In this document: piece after piece, positions 21,920-33,381 of the stretch | Layout of the letters: every line of letters begins with the position of its first letter | Numbering within the stretch: position 1 is the stretch's first letter | Origin: Morchella semilibera | Lineage: Eukaryota > Ascomycota > Pezizomycetes > Pezizales > Morchellaceae | NCBI GenBank assembly: GCA_009192285.1 | Contig: WBVU01000018.1 | Coordinates: 1 to 64,000 of the forward strand | Direction: 5' to 3' | Length of the DNA: 64,000 nt | Made by a program: the position numbers and the translations under genes | The notes under the pieces: model-generated | Told to the model about the DNA's origin: nothing | Database searches by the model: none | The model's input: the letters and a program-made list of their open reading frames with translations, nothing else

Positions 21920-22603
21920 ATGCACCTTATCATATCTTTAATCTTCCTTCTTATCTTCCCCTTCACCCTCTCCGCCCCAGCACCAGTCGTACGGCCAGAT
22001 GTCGTGCTTGCCCCCAAGTTTATGACACTTGCCAATAGCTGCAAGAAGGAATTAGCTACGGGTCGCGGAGCCAGCATCTTCTTTTATGGTCGCCCCCCTC
22101 AGCCCAAAACGGGTACGTTGGAAATGAAGGACTTTATCATGCAGACATACGTGAAAAAGTCTCCTGGAACATCGCTGGACGCACTGATCGAGCGCAACAA
22201 GCTATGGAAGAAGATTGACGAATCAAATGCACCTGAACGCCTCCAGTGGGGGTCCGCCATGAGTGTAGTGTATGCGAATCAGGCGTCTGGCGTAGTTAGG
22301 GTTCTTGTCGGAGCAAATCCCGGGACAGTAGCGTGGTATAAAAGCTCCGTGTTTTATCAGTTCGAGCTTCCGGAGCTCACAAAGCCGGGAACTAAGGTGA
22401 CCGAGATTATTATGATTAATGCAGCAAACACGGACTTGACGAAGGTGTTTTGGACACCAGGGAAGGGACATTGGGGAAAGGGGGGAAAAGATTCTAATAA
22501 GACACCTTTTGACCAATTTGTGGCGCCGACAAGCCCAAAAGCTGGTGGGGGAAACGCTGCGGTCAAGCGAAAGGGGCCTGCTGGGGGAAAATCCGTTTTG
22601 TAG
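21920..22603 (+). CDS. Small secreted protein, about 227 aa, candidate effector
   Basis: This is a single-exon frame from an ATG to a TAG. Residues 1-18 are a strong signal peptide (hydrophobic LIISLIFLLIFPF core, cleavage likely after LSA). The mature part has a globular centre (FFYGRPPQ, SMSVVYANQASGVVRVL reading as AMSVVYANQASGVVRVLVG, FELPELTKPG). A basic glycine-rich tail (WGKGGKD, KRKGPAGGK) follows, with only one cysteine. Lack of disulphides plus a basic tail is unlike cysteine-rich apoplastic effectors. I do not recognise a family with confidence. The YAxxASGxVxVxxG pattern reminds me of uncharacterised secreted ascomycete proteins. It stands alone, with no gene within 4 kb on either side. 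Confidence 0.7.
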   Translation: MHLIISLIFLLIFPFTLSAPAPVVRPDVVLAPKFMTLANSCKKELATGRGASIFFYGRPPQPKTGTLEMKDFIMQTYVKKSPGTSLDALIERNKLWKKIDESNAPERLQWGSAMSVVYANQASGVVRVLVGANPGTVAWYKSSVFYQFELPELTKPGTKVTEIIMINAANTDLTKVFWTPGKGHWGKGGKDSNKTPFDQFVAPTSPKAGGGNAAVKRKGPAGGKSVL

Positions 22604-24397
22604 GCCAGAGTAGAGAAAGGCCCACCAGACAGATATCAAAGTTACAAGGGTTGAACAATACTACATTATTTCTACTTATCCTACTATTGGTGACGGAAAC
22701 ATGAACCCCCAGGGGGTAGGGGTCTAATGACGAGCGAGGTGGGGCCGACATATATGCATAGAGCGTGGTACTGTGGTGTCGGCGGGGGTTCCGGTACATG
22801 TATATATGTAGGTGGTAGCGCCGCTTCTTGAACATCTGTTTTCCAGCCTAGCTTTAGAGCGCCAGACCCCTGCGTCGGATAGGGCTGACCTCGCATTGAG
22901 GTTTGAATAAATTGTTGTACGCCCCATTATCTAGTCCCTTTTCCCGTACTAAATACCTATTTCCGCTCTAGTGGGCTTACCTTGGAGAGCCCCTTGACGC
23001 ATATATCTCATGCTCACTCATTCTATTTATCACACCTGTCAAGGACAAGAACACCTGCACATAGGCAACTCATGAATACCTCCCTTGGATGCCCGCTCTC
23101 CTGAGTGGACTTTAAAATAGCTCTCTCTTGTTAGGTATGACGGAGCGATAGCAGGCGGGCTTTTGTCATAACTTAGATCAATTAATAGCTGGTCGGAAGT
23201 TAGGGTTAGGGCTTCCGTCACTTCTTATCACAAAATGCTAAGACTATACGATCATCACCAAGAGCTAGCAATAATCAAAACATCAGCCTACTAAATAAAT
23301 TTTTCAGACCAGCTCAGTTAGAAAATTCCCCACCCTACACAATATGTACTAATACTCTTACCACAAGACCCTATTATCTAGAAACGCCCTTAGTTGTGAC
23401 CAACGAAATTAAGTTATTATATACGTAAGTAATTCAAACCTGAAATATGTTTAAGCATTGCCTAAATACTACGGGCGAATAATACGACCTTTTCCCATTA
23501 GATCCATTAAACATATCTTTCGGTCACCTCCGTCCGAATGGCGGCGCACAGAATATCACTCATAAAATCTAAAAGCGCTATTTATTGCAACTATCGCGGC
23601 CACCCACCACCCCAAATTGCTGCTAGAGCGATCATGACTGCAAGAGGAGAGCGGGAGCCGGTACGTATCTGTCGACAGGTAGATCGCAAGTATCAACAAA
23701 ACCCTGAACCTTTCGCATTTCCGAAATACCGGCTAAAGTATATATCCAAGGATGAACCCTTTCCATTCATCGTTCAACCCTTCTTGCGTAATTCAAGCTA
23801 CTACTCAGCCAGAGGCCGGGAACCTGTTCTCGTAGGATACTGACTTGCGCCCTGTCTGATGGGCTCGAGACAATATGAGGTGCCTACGGTCAGCCTTTCC
23901 GCTATCCCTAGTAGTCTTTCGGGTTGTTTAGAGCACAATCCCCCCAAATCGCTTGTTTTCCGAATCACTGGTATTCCCCACTTCGAGATTACTATTGATT
24001 TCTACCTTGTCGGTTTAACCCGGCTCAATGATGGTGCTGAAAACTGTAACTTGGAGCAGGCTTTCTAAGCCGTCTTGAAATTCACTCTAGAAATCGCTGA
24101 TTCTACCTTTAGCCTTACATTTGTAACTTGTCTCGCTGGTCATTCCTTTGGATCGTGGCAATCCTGTGCATGGAACCAGATGTGGATAAATATGATCTTG
24201 AAAGAGCACCTCGGATACTCACGTATAGATATGACTCCCATCTTGTTAGTAGCAGCTCAAAACCCGGAATACTCGAGTTCTCCTGGACACCCCAGAGGCT
24301 ACGATAAAGCCCGTCGGTCCTCGGCAAGAAGAATCTCCCGTAAAGTCAAGCTGTGTCTGATAATTAGGATTGACGTACAGGTGCGAGACCAGTTTGT

Positions 24398-24451
24398 GTA
24401 CTTCGGGTGTAGGGGTAAGTGAGAAGACATCCTTCACGTAGCCCGAAGTAC
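24398..24451. repeat. Dispersed repeat, copy 2, as a perfect-armed hairpin
   Basis: This shares about 41 bp with 5304-5345. Here it begins GTACTTCGGG and ends CCCGAAGTAC, a perfect 10-bp inverted repeat enclosing a 34-bp loop. The first copy lacks the right arm. Confidence 0.65.
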
Positions 24452-26137
24452 AACGACTATGTTCGGCCACGCACCCCGGCTACCACTACCTCTCAAACTA
24501 TGCCCCCCTCTTGCCTGACAAGCACGATGCAAGGCAAGCCTTCGCCTTCGCTCTTCACCCCCCGGACCTTCGTTCCCAGTGTACGCCTGGCTACCCTTAG
24601 TCCCTTCATTCCCTATGGCCATCATGCCACACCTAGATATGTCCTTGGCTTTCGCCTAAATATACTTTGTGTTCCCTTGATCCTCCATTTAGTCACTCCG
24701 ACCTTGGATCCCGTGACAATCGGCTTTAGGGCCGATCCAGGATTGAACAGACGGTTTGTTGATCAATTGCCACGTCTTATCTGCTCTCATGAGCCATCAC
24801 TCGAACAAACATTCAATGGTAGGATATTCCTGTCTTACTCCCCTGCACCCCTGCAGTACTCGAGAGCTACGATCACTACTTACATCAAACAAATATTGTG
24901 TTTGGTTTAGTCATCACTCGGCTCCGATTTACGAACGCATCTTCGATAGTCCAGTATGCTTCCCGAGCACTAAGATCGACCCTTTACGTACTCACCAAAG
25001 TGATTGATACATGTACTAGTAGTACGTATGGTTAAAGTCTAAGTCTCCGTGTCCTTCACACAAACTCTTTTCTCCCTTACTCGGGGCAGGTAAGAAGAAC
25101 CTGAACATCGTTTTTCTGGTAACCACCACTTTGACCCCTGCTAGCGCGTCTTTATGCTCAGGTCCTATTTGCCTGACCCGAGTAGTCCCCTCAGAATCTC
25201 ACAGATCTCACTGGTCTAAAATCAAAGTTACTTCCTGGAAACCCACTTAAGTCGATCCTAGCAGCCCGCTGTCGCATATACCCTGCTGCATTATAGGTGT
25301 TGCCCGAGGTACGGCTTGAATAAATGCGGCTTCATAGGTAGCGGCTGGTGCAGCAGCGGCAGTGCTGTTCATTACTGCCTGGTAGTGCCCTACATATGGG
25401 AGTACGGCTCCCAAATGATTTACTCCGTTTCCCTGACCAGCGAGCTCCCAGCCTTGGAGTCTCTTCCACGCAAAAATTGGTTGCCAAACCTACAGCTAAG
25501 GAATATTTACATGTGAAGGCTCGCTAACCAGGGAGCTCGTTGGGCCAGGGAACGAGACCTAGGGGACAACTGTACGAGACAAGACAGAGCTGGTCAAAGA
25601 TGTCTCGAGACTCTTTTCCACCATACAATTTGATATTACAAACTCTCGAACGAGGGTTAGGGTTTGGCGACAGGCTTCCGACCCGCCCCGTATCAAATTC
25701 ATAGGACCATGAAGTCGAGAATTTGTCAAGACTGGGCCCTTGTCTCGAGACTTTCGGGACCAGGGTGAAAAGGTACAAGACAAGACAAGACATTAACAAG
25801 TCTTGCCCCGTCTAGGTTTAAGAAGTTGATGAGTCGCCCAGGCCTACAGGCCCCATCAAAGTGCGTGCACCCCTGTATCTATCTATCGCCCTCGCTCCGC
25901 TCAGCTGAGGCTGCACCCCCTTTAAAATAGTAACGTAGGTAGGGCGATCTAGATTTAAATTCTCAGCAATACAAGTAATAACCAGCCGACTAGTATACGT
26001 CATTTACAGTTCGATGCATCCGCCCGTTTTAAAAGCCCATCAACACCAGGAAAAAAGGCAAGCAAAAAATTAAAAGAAGTCTATTAGCCACATTAGATTC
26101 TATAAAAGCTGTCGGACGCCACCCTTGGCTACATGTG

Positions 26138-26371
26138 CCCCGAGGGTCCTTAAAGTGATGCAACAGGCTCGATATTCTAGTGTCGCGACCACCACCAAAG
26201 CTAGACCCAGCCAATTTTTTCCATTTGTATTTCCATTTACTATTTATTATATAGCTCCGCCTGATGCAATTGGACATAAATAAATTACTTCCCAACTTTT
26301 GGACATGGTGGCCACTAGCTACGAAATTTGTGGTTTTTGTCGCCGTTACATCACTTTAAGGACCCCCGGGG
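26138..26371. mobile_element. MITE, 234 bp, TIR CCCCGNGGGTCCTTAAAGTG
   Basis: The left end CCCCGAGGGTCCTTAAAGTG continues ATGCAAC. The inverted right end CCCCGGGGGTCCTTAAAGTG continues ATGTAAC, giving about 27 bp of TIR with two mismatches. TACATGT lies just outside both ends and may be the target duplication. The interior is AT-rich and non-coding. Confidence 0.75.
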
Positions 26372-26716
26372 TACGGTACATGTAGTTCTCTCCTGTTTAC
26401 TCTACATCATCATCGATCATATATATAATATCATCCCTCCATTAGTCGAATCAGGATTTTCCCTCTATAGTGATCGCGATACACTCTAGATCTAACCATG
26501 CAGGCATAATTATGCCTTGGGTTGAGTCTCGATCAGCCCGGCCCCATTTGTTATTGTAGTAGTACATAGACGTCCTCCCGGGCCATCCAGACACCCCCCT
26601 TCAGTAGAAAAGAAAAGATCATCATGTTAAGTGGCTTTAGCACCTCCCCCCAACCAATCATGATTGGCTGTCCGGGTAAGTAGTAATTGGCCGCGTTGCT
26701 GCTACGTACCTTATCC

Positions 26717-26841
26717 CTTAGTCTGTCAGTAAAATGCTGACCGCCCCAGAAGATGTGGCTAATTTACTAGCAGATCCCCTTATCAAATAATAGATCTATG
26801 ATAGTGGGGTCAGTATTGACACTGCAATTTGACAGACTAAG
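26717..26841. mobile_element. Short inverted-repeat element, 125 bp
   Basis: CTTAGTCTGTCAGT at 26717 pairs with the inverted TTGACAGACTAAG ending at 26841. Inner arms TGCTGACCGCCCC and GGGGTCAGTA also pair. The whole segment could fold back on itself. It has no coding capacity and the target duplication is unclear. Confidence 0.6.
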
Positions 26842-27448
26842 AGATTTAGCTAACTACATGTAGTTAGGTTGGACAGTCAGCGATGGGAGAATTTGGCAAG
26901 AGTCCTATCGCAATTGGCCGGGGCAGTCCGCGCCCAGACATAATCCTTGGCGCCAAGGCTGGTACCTCACAAAGTCTTTAGACACCGCCAATCATTGGCC
27001 CAATCACAAGAAGGATAGGCACGAGAAACTATGGAGGGTAGGTGTGTAATCAGTCTACCCTACAGAAATTAGGAGATCTACTCCCATAATTGTACTAGCG
27101 CCTAGCCTAACGTAACGGCCTAATTCCCATATACATACAAAAAAGATTCGATCCTCGAGCTGAGGTTTACGTCTATACACACCCACCCTATGCCTTCTCG
27201 CGCCAATGTTCATAATGATCCTATACGCCCACCGGACGTCAACCGCATTCTGAAGGTGATGTGTCATTTGTGTGCCAGGCGCTACCAATACTGAAGATAT
27301 ACTAGCTCAAAGGGCCGGAGGTTTGAAATCCCCCCGCACTCCCCAGACTGCTCGGTCTTGTGCCTGGCGCTCTCCACCTTAATTCCCTCCTGACAACCCC
27401 ATTCCCCTAGGACCTAGGAGCAAAGTGGAGACGGTCCCCCATATATAT

Positions 27449-29186
27449 ATGAACAGCGGACACAACCCATCAACTAGGACCATGAACACGACTACTATCC
27501 ATATAAATGCTCCAAAAGGGAGTACAGTATTGGTCTGCCAACCTGCTGACTGGTTAGATATCGTCAGGTTTATCATCATCAATTTCATTCTCCATGCAAT
27601 GACTGTCAAATCAACACCAGGGGCCGGTATAGTTAAAAACTGTATCAATATAGCGATGGCAATATGCTACCCATTCCTGGGTGCAGCGAGAGCAATCCCA
27701 TCGATATATCGATTTTCCTCTGGCGAGAAGACCCCACTTGAGACTGCACTTAGAGCCGGAGCTCTATGCATGATCCAGGACTGGAAAGAAGATCAAGACG
27801 GAGGCAATGCAAATAGTGACGAAAGCTCCTCCAATTCAACCCCCGAGCCCCCTTCTGGATGTCTGTCGAGATTCTCCTGGTTCCCATACTCCACATTTAG
27901 GGTCCGAATTAACCATGACTTGTACGAACCACCATATCCGTTGCCGAACCGTGAAATCGCGACTGACGATGGTAGGCAGGAAGTATATCCTATATTAACA
28001 GAAATCACTGGCGAACACCCAGTGAAGAGCCTTGGGTATTGGGAGTTGTTGCGCAAGTACCTCGCACTCCCGCCCCGCCTTTCCCAGTACAGGTCCCCTA
28101 CCGATACAACTTGCGACGGGGACCATACCGTTTGCCGTTTGGTCACAGTCCCGACAAACTTTCAAGTCTACCCTCTCCTTAACATCAACGTCAATAACTC
28201 GAGTTACAATACCCCTACGCCAGACGAAGGAAATATCCCCGCACCTGTCCAAGGAGAGAAACCTTCAACCAAGCGAAACGTCAAAGCATCCAAATTTCCC
28301 AAACTGCCACGCAACTATAACATTGTTGCGTACCTTGCGGCGATCTTGCAAATAATTTACGGTTCCTACCAGCTGTACTATCTTAGCGCCGACCAAATTT
28401 CAAATTTTGGACTCAGTAGCTATGCGTTTGCGATCGTACCGTATCAAATCATGTCTTTGATTAATGTCCTGGCAGCTCTCTTCGAGCCGTCATACCCCGC
28501 AATGTTTCTAGTATCCTATGGAGGACTTGAAAGACCCACGGCTGTAGCAGATCTGGGCTTCCGTGCCCCACGGCCTTCAGGAAGAACCATGAATAACCAA
28601 GAAAGGTTGGAACAAAGTCTCGGCGGGGTAGTAGGGATTGTTTATGGGGAATTCACTACCACTGGACCCCGTAAACATGTTAAAAAATCCCGAGGCAAAG
28701 TCGTGAGTCATATGGTTTGATCCGCTGAGGAACCTACACTGACACACCTTTTAGAAGGAGGGATTGCTGATCTGTCTTTGTTCACTTCTTACACTCCTCG
28801 TGATAGCATTACCATATGTTACCATCATTTTGATGACGCACGGAAAGCCTGTGAAACAGGCTAACCTCTTCCCAGCCCAAAGGGGTTTCAAACTGACGAC
28901 GTTTATGAGCAAATATTGGCTGTTTTACTGGATTTCGTACGGCCAAATGTCGGCATTCTGGGCTTTCGCCGCCATGAACCTTAACCTTCGAGTTGCAGAA
29001 TGGACTCCATCAACTCCCGGTACCCGCTGGTTAAAAAGCGTGTGGTCGTTTGAAGTACGGACTTGGAGATTCATGGGTAAATGGTGGATGTGGCCTATTT
29101 CAGTCTACGGGATTTTTTTGCTCTTTCTTTGTATTAATTCCACAGTTCGATTGATGATTAACTATGATATATGTTTGATGATGTAG
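27449..29186 (+). CDS. Multi-pass membrane protein of unknown function, about 560 aa
   Basis: Two exons, 27449-28702 and 28755-29186, are joined by a 52-nt intron (donor GTGAGT, acceptor TTTTAG) with no phase break. The ATG at 27449 is the first in frame; the one at 27482 is an equally plausible start. Seven hydrophobic segments are visible. Their cores are VRFIIINFILHAM, CINIAMAICYPFLG, IVAYLAAILQIIYGSYQLYYL, FAIVPYQIMSLINVLAAL, LLICLCSLLTLLVIALPYV, YWLFYWISYGQMSAFWAF and PISVYGIFLLFLCI. The block from YxxAxILQIIYGSYQLY to FEPSYPAMFLVSYG resembles a recurrent uncharacterised fungal membrane family. A Ser/Pro-rich loop separates TM2 from TM3. Location is presumably the plasma membrane or an endomembrane, and no transport motif is recognised. 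Confidence 0.75.
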
Positions 29187-29930
29187 CCATTTCTTGAGCT
29201 ACCTTCAACTACCTTGGATGTTATAACACAACGGCCCTCCTCGAGTGGGTGTGTGTCCCAAAATCTCAATAGCACGTTTTTATCCGTAACTAAATTCACC
29301 TCTTTATTCAAGCAAATGTGAGAGGGCCTTTATGGATGCAGGTTCTTTTTAAAAAATAATGAGGTAACTATATCTATCCTAAGGCTGCTCGCATAACCCC
29401 CTGGCCTGCGTCCCTTGGAAATACATATATCCATATCCAATGAACCCTGGTCCTCAATAATGATAATTAAAATAAATTATTGATCATGATGCTCTCTACC
29501 CCCTGGTTTGAGGATCCTTGGGGTGATTGTGAACCATCAATTGCAAGCTAGTATTATCCACACGCAGTAACTCTTAAGAACACGATCAGGTACTACCACT
29601 GTATGTAACATTGTACCTAAAATTAATGATCGAATGGCACGATTTAAAAAAAAAAAAAAAAAAAAAAAGTGATGCACGTGCAGGTAGAGTTCCAGCGGGC
29701 AAGGATATGTTTCACGGCTTCTTTACAATTAATTAATTACTTATTCCCTCACGCTACTTTATAGGATTTCCAGAACCCATAACTTGTGCTTAGAACTACC
29801 AGCTACACTCAAGCTGAGGTATAACATGGGCATTTGGTCCATCCTATTATGGTACCTTACCAACGACAACGTTTGAACATACCCACCGGTACCCCCGGGT
29901 GGCCCTAGGAGATAGGAATAAATGATTTAA

Positions 29931-30050
29931 GGGCACGTTTGGCAACAGGCCAAAACGCAGTTTTCACCCTTGTAAACTCCGTTTCAACGATCTTTTTGTT
30001 AGGCCTGGATCCTTGGAAACTCCATTTTTGCTAGTTGCCAAACGGGCCCC
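29931..30050. mobile_element. hAT-like MITE, copy 1 (120 bp)
   Basis: The ends GGGCACGTTTGGCAAC and inverted GGGGCCCGTTTGGCAAC form the TIRs. GGGCCCGTTTGG-type termini are typical of hAT elements. Flanking ATGATTTA and GTCATTTA could be a diverged 8-bp target duplication. The interior (CCAAAACGCAGTTTTCAC, CCTTGGAAACTCC) is shared with a second copy at 36807-36928. Confidence 0.75.
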
Positions 30051-30909
30051 AAGTCATTTAGCAAGGCTAGTTTTTCGTTTTTTACTAATTAACCGTAAAA
30101 CTTTTAACTCAGGTTTAGTGAGACATTATTTCTCATCCCCTCGTTATAAACACTAAGCGCGCCTCGCGCTCTCCTTCCTTCTGGTCATTCATGATCATAT
30201 TTTTCATCATGTACACCACCGGCCCACCATCACAATAAATAGTACCAAATTGCAAGGTAGTATATATATTGGACCATGAATATTAGAGAGCCGCCACTAA
30301 CAGCAGAAATGGATAGAGTAGCGGCAGCAGTAGTAGTAGCAGCGGTAATGATAGAGCACTAGTGCCAGCAGATAAGATAGATAGAATATAGTTCAGAGTA
30401 CGTAGAAGTATATAATGAATAAAAACAAAAGGTCATTCACCTCTAAATGAGTACCAGATACCCACCAACGGTGGCCACAGAAACGACGATTTCAAAAGAC
30501 CCAATCATCTAGTATTTATATGACTTTGTCATTTTATACGACAACTACTTACAAGTAGTCATCTTTCTTATTCTCTTGGCCAAGATCGATTATATACTTT
30601 ACAAACTCCAATTTTTCCCTTTGATAATTCGCGAATCGGGATCCGGAAGTTTGAAATTATTGGTTGGGCTAAGCAGCATTCTGATCTGAAACATTCTGAT
30701 TTCAGAATATATGTCAAGTGATAAGATATAGATATCGGATGTACGTGCTAGGCTAGCTTACATATGTATATTTTATGTATATACCGCAAAAACTCAAAAA
30801 GTTAGCTATCTCCGGCCAGGGATTACCTCCTTCACGATTGGTTGAGGGGCGTGGATCAGGTCCGCTTACAACAATTTTAGTCTCATATGCATAGCCAATT
30901 TTTCGAGTA

Positions 30910-31093
30910 CAGTCTCCCTCCGCTATAACGAACCTGCGTATTCCAAGATTTCTTGCCCGATACAGCAGATTACCCGGTACAGCAGATTAAATTCCAGCAT
31001 TTTCTATGTGAAATTGAAACTCCGATCGCCAAAACCTGTTCGTAATAGCAGATTTGTGGCTTTATTGGCATTCGGTATAGCAGAGGTAGACTG
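30910..31093. mobile_element. Tc1/mariner-pogo-like MITE, 184 bp
   Basis: The left end CAGTCTCCCTCCGCTATAAC and the inverted right end CAGTCTACCTCTGCTATACC match at 17 of 20 positions, and both continue GAA. Both sides are flanked by TA (30908-30909, 31094-31095). The interior repeats the word CAGCAGATTA and has no coding capacity. Confidence 0.8.
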
Positions 31094-31870
31094 TAATAGC
31101 GGTATGTACATACGTGGGTTCTATACCCACCTCTACATAGACAGCTTGCTGCCGTAGAGTCTGGAGCCATATCTCTCCGACAGGCCCATTGTACTAGTAC
31201 ATAGGATATAACTACATGTAAATAGTATACATAATGTAGCCCACTTTGATGTAGCAAACGCAGGCATTGCAACCAGGAAAGGCGTAGCTTATACTGTCGT
31301 AAGTGGAGCTGATCTTATTGCAACAGTGATCAATTGAGTACCCCGCATGACATACATACGTCGAGGAGCAAGCCCTAGCCCTTGTTTCTTGCCCTGAGGC
31401 CCGAAACTGACTAGTGACTGGCAAAGAGTGCTTACGTCGAGTGTCAGATGGCAATATTAAATGCTCCAATCTCTGCAGTGATCGATATCTGGGGGTGTGG
31501 AGTGAGCTCTCTAGCCCGACAGAATTACAGGGTTGTATGACCGTGCGCTCAGCCTTCTTGTGCGAACAGGAAGGAACCAAAAGTCCCACGAGAATCACCT
31601 GATACGCCCAACTTATATATACACACTCTACAGGCCATATTTACACAGAAGGTAAAATGTCTAAAAGGGTCATTCCTTTACTAGTAACTCAATTAGGCTA
31701 AGAATTTGAAGCATAAATATTCAATTATACTAACCTTGGTTGTTGGTATTTTAGTATGAGTACGGGACTTTTTATGAGTTGTTGAAACACTCGATTTTTG
31801 GTGTGTCTTGCTGGTTGGGCAAATACATCGTCGACAAGCAAGTTTAACTACACTAATGTCTACAGACTTC

Positions 31871-32119
31871 TGGCGCGGCGCGTCTTAAAGGTTACATGCC
31901 GGTATTTCAGCTGGAACAATCTTGGCTACTTCGAATGCCCTTGAACTGCCCCACTTAGCGCTCCCTACATACAAAAAATTGCTAATAACTTTCCAACCAG
32001 ATTAGGTATCAAAAACCTATGAGATGAAAACTTTTATCATACTTAGACCTCCAATTCGATCTCATAGATTTTCGATATCTTGTCTGCAATTTATGTCACC
32101 TTTAAGGCGCGCCGCGCCA
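31871..32119. mobile_element. MITE with GC-rich TIR TGGCGCGGCGCG, 249 bp
   Basis: The left end TGGCGCGGCGCGTCTTAAAG continues GTTACAT. The inverted right end TGGCGCGGCGCGCCTTAAAG continues GTGACAT, giving 25 of 27 matches. The interior is AT-rich and non-coding. No clear target duplication was found, so the superfamily is undetermined. Confidence 0.75.
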
Positions 32120-33381
32120 TACCCCAGTATGCGTACGTACCTGCGGTGAAATTAATCACCGTCTCTCGCGCACGATAGCAACCGACCTCACCTGATAGTT
32201 CAAGTGGGATATAATTGTTTTTGGGTGGAGAAATGGCCGTGGCTTGACTCTAATACACTCGGACTGAGTTGGCGATTAATTGTGATTCTATAGGGTCAAA
32301 AGCCTGGTGGCCGGTTGAATTACTTGCGGCTAGAATAAGTTTCCGCCGATCACTTAATGCCAGTGAGGGCTTAGATGCTGGGCACCATACTATTAACGAC
32401 TTTGCGCACAGCCGCATACGTTAGACCCCAGGCAGTGGCTATGCTGAAGCTTGAGTTCTATAACCAAGCATAGGTCAATAAATACCACCGGAGATCTAGT
32501 CGATCCCGAGATCCATTTTATCAGATCTAGACTTCTAAACAATATTATGACTTAGCGCCGAGCATACAAAGTACATATTTACAATGTTAACTATATACAA
32601 GTACTTACCTATGCATGTACTTTAGGGTGTACACTGTAGATGCGGCTCCAAATCCTTCAATTATACGTATACATGTACTGGCCGAGAATAGCCCAAGGCA
32701 CAAGCAACACTTACTACAGATCATGGGATCGTCGTTGTGAAATATGCTTATATACTCATCAACCAGGAATGCAACTGCAGAGTGAGCCAAGCTGAGGGCT
32801 GTGTCATGCATAGTGCACGCATTAATATTCCGAAAAACATCAGCCCTTAATTCACATTGCAGCCTTCCTGTATACGTAGAGTACAATTGGCCATGGCCGG
32901 CTTATTATATTTCCACCCAGTATCTATTTGTCATTTACCCCGCTCATCCAGATATATATATTGAGATAACCATTGTTCTCAACTATTTATACTTATGAAC
33001 AGCACGATTGGAGCGCAATTTGACAGGTGTTCCTTAAAACCTTATTAAGAGATTGTCCCTCAGAGTCTAGTTGGTGAAATCCGAGGATCTAAGATTTCAG
33101 GCTCCTTGAGTCAACGGAGACCTTGCACTAGTACAGAACGTCGATTCATAGGGTCACCACCGCAGGTAATTCTTCCTTTAAAATAAAAAAAATAAAAATG
33201 AACGTTCACTAAAAGCTAATTCCTGAGACTCGTAGCCCTGTACTACACGTATTCTTAACGTAACCAATCCCGGTACTATCTTATCTTATCGTGCCCATGA
33301 AAAACCCACCTAACTTTCTCCAGTAAGCCTTGCAGAGAATATATCAAGCCCCACGTCTATTAATCAGTAACTTTCAGAGTC

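Larger units (their letters stand above)
22604..27448. other. Gene-free interval
   Basis: This interval contains a dispersed repeat forming a hairpin (24398-24451) and two inverted-repeat elements (26138-26371, 26717-26841). A segment around 25555-25800 has repeated GAGACAAGACA/CAAGACAAGACAAGAC motifs. A telomere-like TTAGGGTTAGGG sits at 23201. Open frames between 23538 and 24910 are numerous but do not join into a credible protein. No gene is called. Confidence 0.5.
29187..33381. other. Gene-free interval with four repeats
   Basis: This interval contains a 23-bp poly-A run (29646-29668) and three MITEs (29931-30050, 30910-31093, 31871-32119). A GCAGCAGTAGTAGTAGCAGC simple repeat lies near 30325. 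The remaining open frames are short and not splice-supported. Confidence 0.5.

Noticed and set aside
5304-24451. Shared peptide VFSLTPTPEVH in two minus-strand frames as a protein domain
   Set aside because: The identity is confined to a 41-bp DNA repeat and the flanking frames do not align, so it reflects a repeat and not a conserved domain.
23538-24910. Several adjacent plus-strand frames that might be one gene
   Set aside because: No combination of consensus introns joins them into a recognisable protein, and part overlaps a dispersed repeat.
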